From JALYJG01 sp033763555 (GTDB lineage: Bacteria; Pseudomonadota; Alphaproteobacteria; UBA9219): a stretch of 12,199 nt of DNA. Below the pieces are notes generated by a model. The model made no database searches. It was not told where the DNA came from and saw nothing but the letters and a program-made list of their open reading frames with translations. Numbering within the stretch: position 1 is the stretch's first letter; each line of letters begins with the position of its first letter. The stretch is taken from contig JANRKK010000027.1 in the NCBI GenBank assembly GCA_033763555.1, positions 1 through 12,199 of the forward strand, read 5' to 3'. Shown piece after piece: positions 11,917 to 12,199 of this stretch. The translations under genes were made by a program, and so were the position numbers.

Positions 11917-12199
11917 TCACTCGGCAATCTGCGCCAAATACTCCGCGCGCCTTAAAATGGCAGGTAGCGACGGCGGCATGGCGGACAGATCATCCGTGCT
12001 TTCCCATGCCGTCAGCACCTCACGGTAAAGCGCCAGCGCCTCGGGATAATGCCCTTCCCGGTCATACAAAATCGCCAGATTCAGGCGGTAGGAAAGGTTA
12101 TCCGGCGCTTCACGGATAGCGCGATCGAAAGAAGCAATGGCCTCCGCGGCTCTTCCCTCCTGCGCCAGTTTCTGCCCTCTGTCCGCCAGCGCATCCGCA
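11917..12199 (-). CDS. TPR-repeat protein, C-terminal part, cut by right edge
   Basis: Reading the minus strand from the right edge gives 94 codons ending in TGA (11917-11919). The translation has tetratricopeptide repeats: LAQEGRAAEAIASFDRAIR then APDNLSYRLNLAILYDREGH then YPEALALYREVLTAW. The A/G, Y/F and A-P positions of the 34-residue TPR consensus are visible. It ends with AMPPSLPAILRRAEYLAQIAE, a segment that caps many small TPR proteins. The N-terminus, and so any signal peptide or catalytic domain, lies outside the window. Its stop directly abuts the stop of the CDPS-like gene (TGATCA). TPR proteins act as protein-interaction scaffolds; the partner is unknown. Confidence 0.82.
   Translation of the reverse strand, partial: ADALADRGQKLAQEGRAAEAIASFDRAIREAPDNLSYRLNLAILYDREGHYPEALALYREVLTAWESTDDLSAMPPSLPAILRRAEYLAQIAE

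Noticed and set aside
1..12199. CRISPR array, tRNA/rRNA genes, insertion sequence, integrase or att-site repeats
   Set aside because: No regularly spaced direct repeats, no tRNA-like cloverleaf with CCA context, no transposase or recombinase motifs and no paired long terminal repeats were seen on reading either strand.

Overview
The window looks like chromosomal DNA of an alphaproteobacterium. The inference rests on the divergent oxyR / ahpC-ahpD arrangement, the ZapE-type ATPase, the short PuuD-like membrane protein, the XRE regulator with a PLD-like C-terminal domain, and moderately high G+C housekeeping codon use. The genus cannot be fixed from sequence alone. Two stretches, the sigma-54 activator gene (about 2218-4272) and the small secreted-protein gene (about 6770-7255), are visibly more A+T-rich than their neighbours and look like islets placed between core genes.

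Layout, left to right. Positions 1-2197 are an oxidative-stress block. A VOC-family ring-cleaving dioxygenase runs off the left edge. oxyR, with the redox cysteines C199 and C208, lies on the minus strand. ahpC and ahpD are divergent from it. A 15-bp palindrome in the shared intergenic region is a strong candidate OxyR/LysR operator. Positions 2218-4272 hold a sigma-54-dependent activator with no receiver domain, a GGFTGA variant of the sigma-54 contact loop, and four further Fis-like helix-turn-helix units after the normal one. Positions 4468-6764 hold a fatty acyl-CoA ligase (fadD-like) translationally overlapped with recR. Positions 6770-7255 encode a small secreted protein with four cysteines. 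Positions 7392-9074 hold zapE and a convergent PuuD-like membrane protein. Positions 9162-10298 hold a three-gene minus-strand set of unrecognised proteins. Positions 10538-11916 hold a plus-strand pair: an XRE regulator with a PLD-like domain, and a protein carrying the signatures of a tRNA-dependent cyclodipeptide synthase (CDPS). The right edge cuts a TPR protein on the minus strand.

How the parts work together. OxyR would sense peroxide and control ahpC-ahpD, in which AhpD recycles oxidised AhpC. The XRE-CDPS pair has only 5 bp between the genes and looks like a self-regulated unit that makes a cyclic dipeptide from aminoacyl-tRNAs; no tailoring enzyme is visible beside it. The best candidates for something undescribed are this orphan XYP-type CDPS with its own regulator and the multi-HTH sigma-54 activator. 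No tRNA, rRNA, CRISPR array, transposase or integrase was seen.
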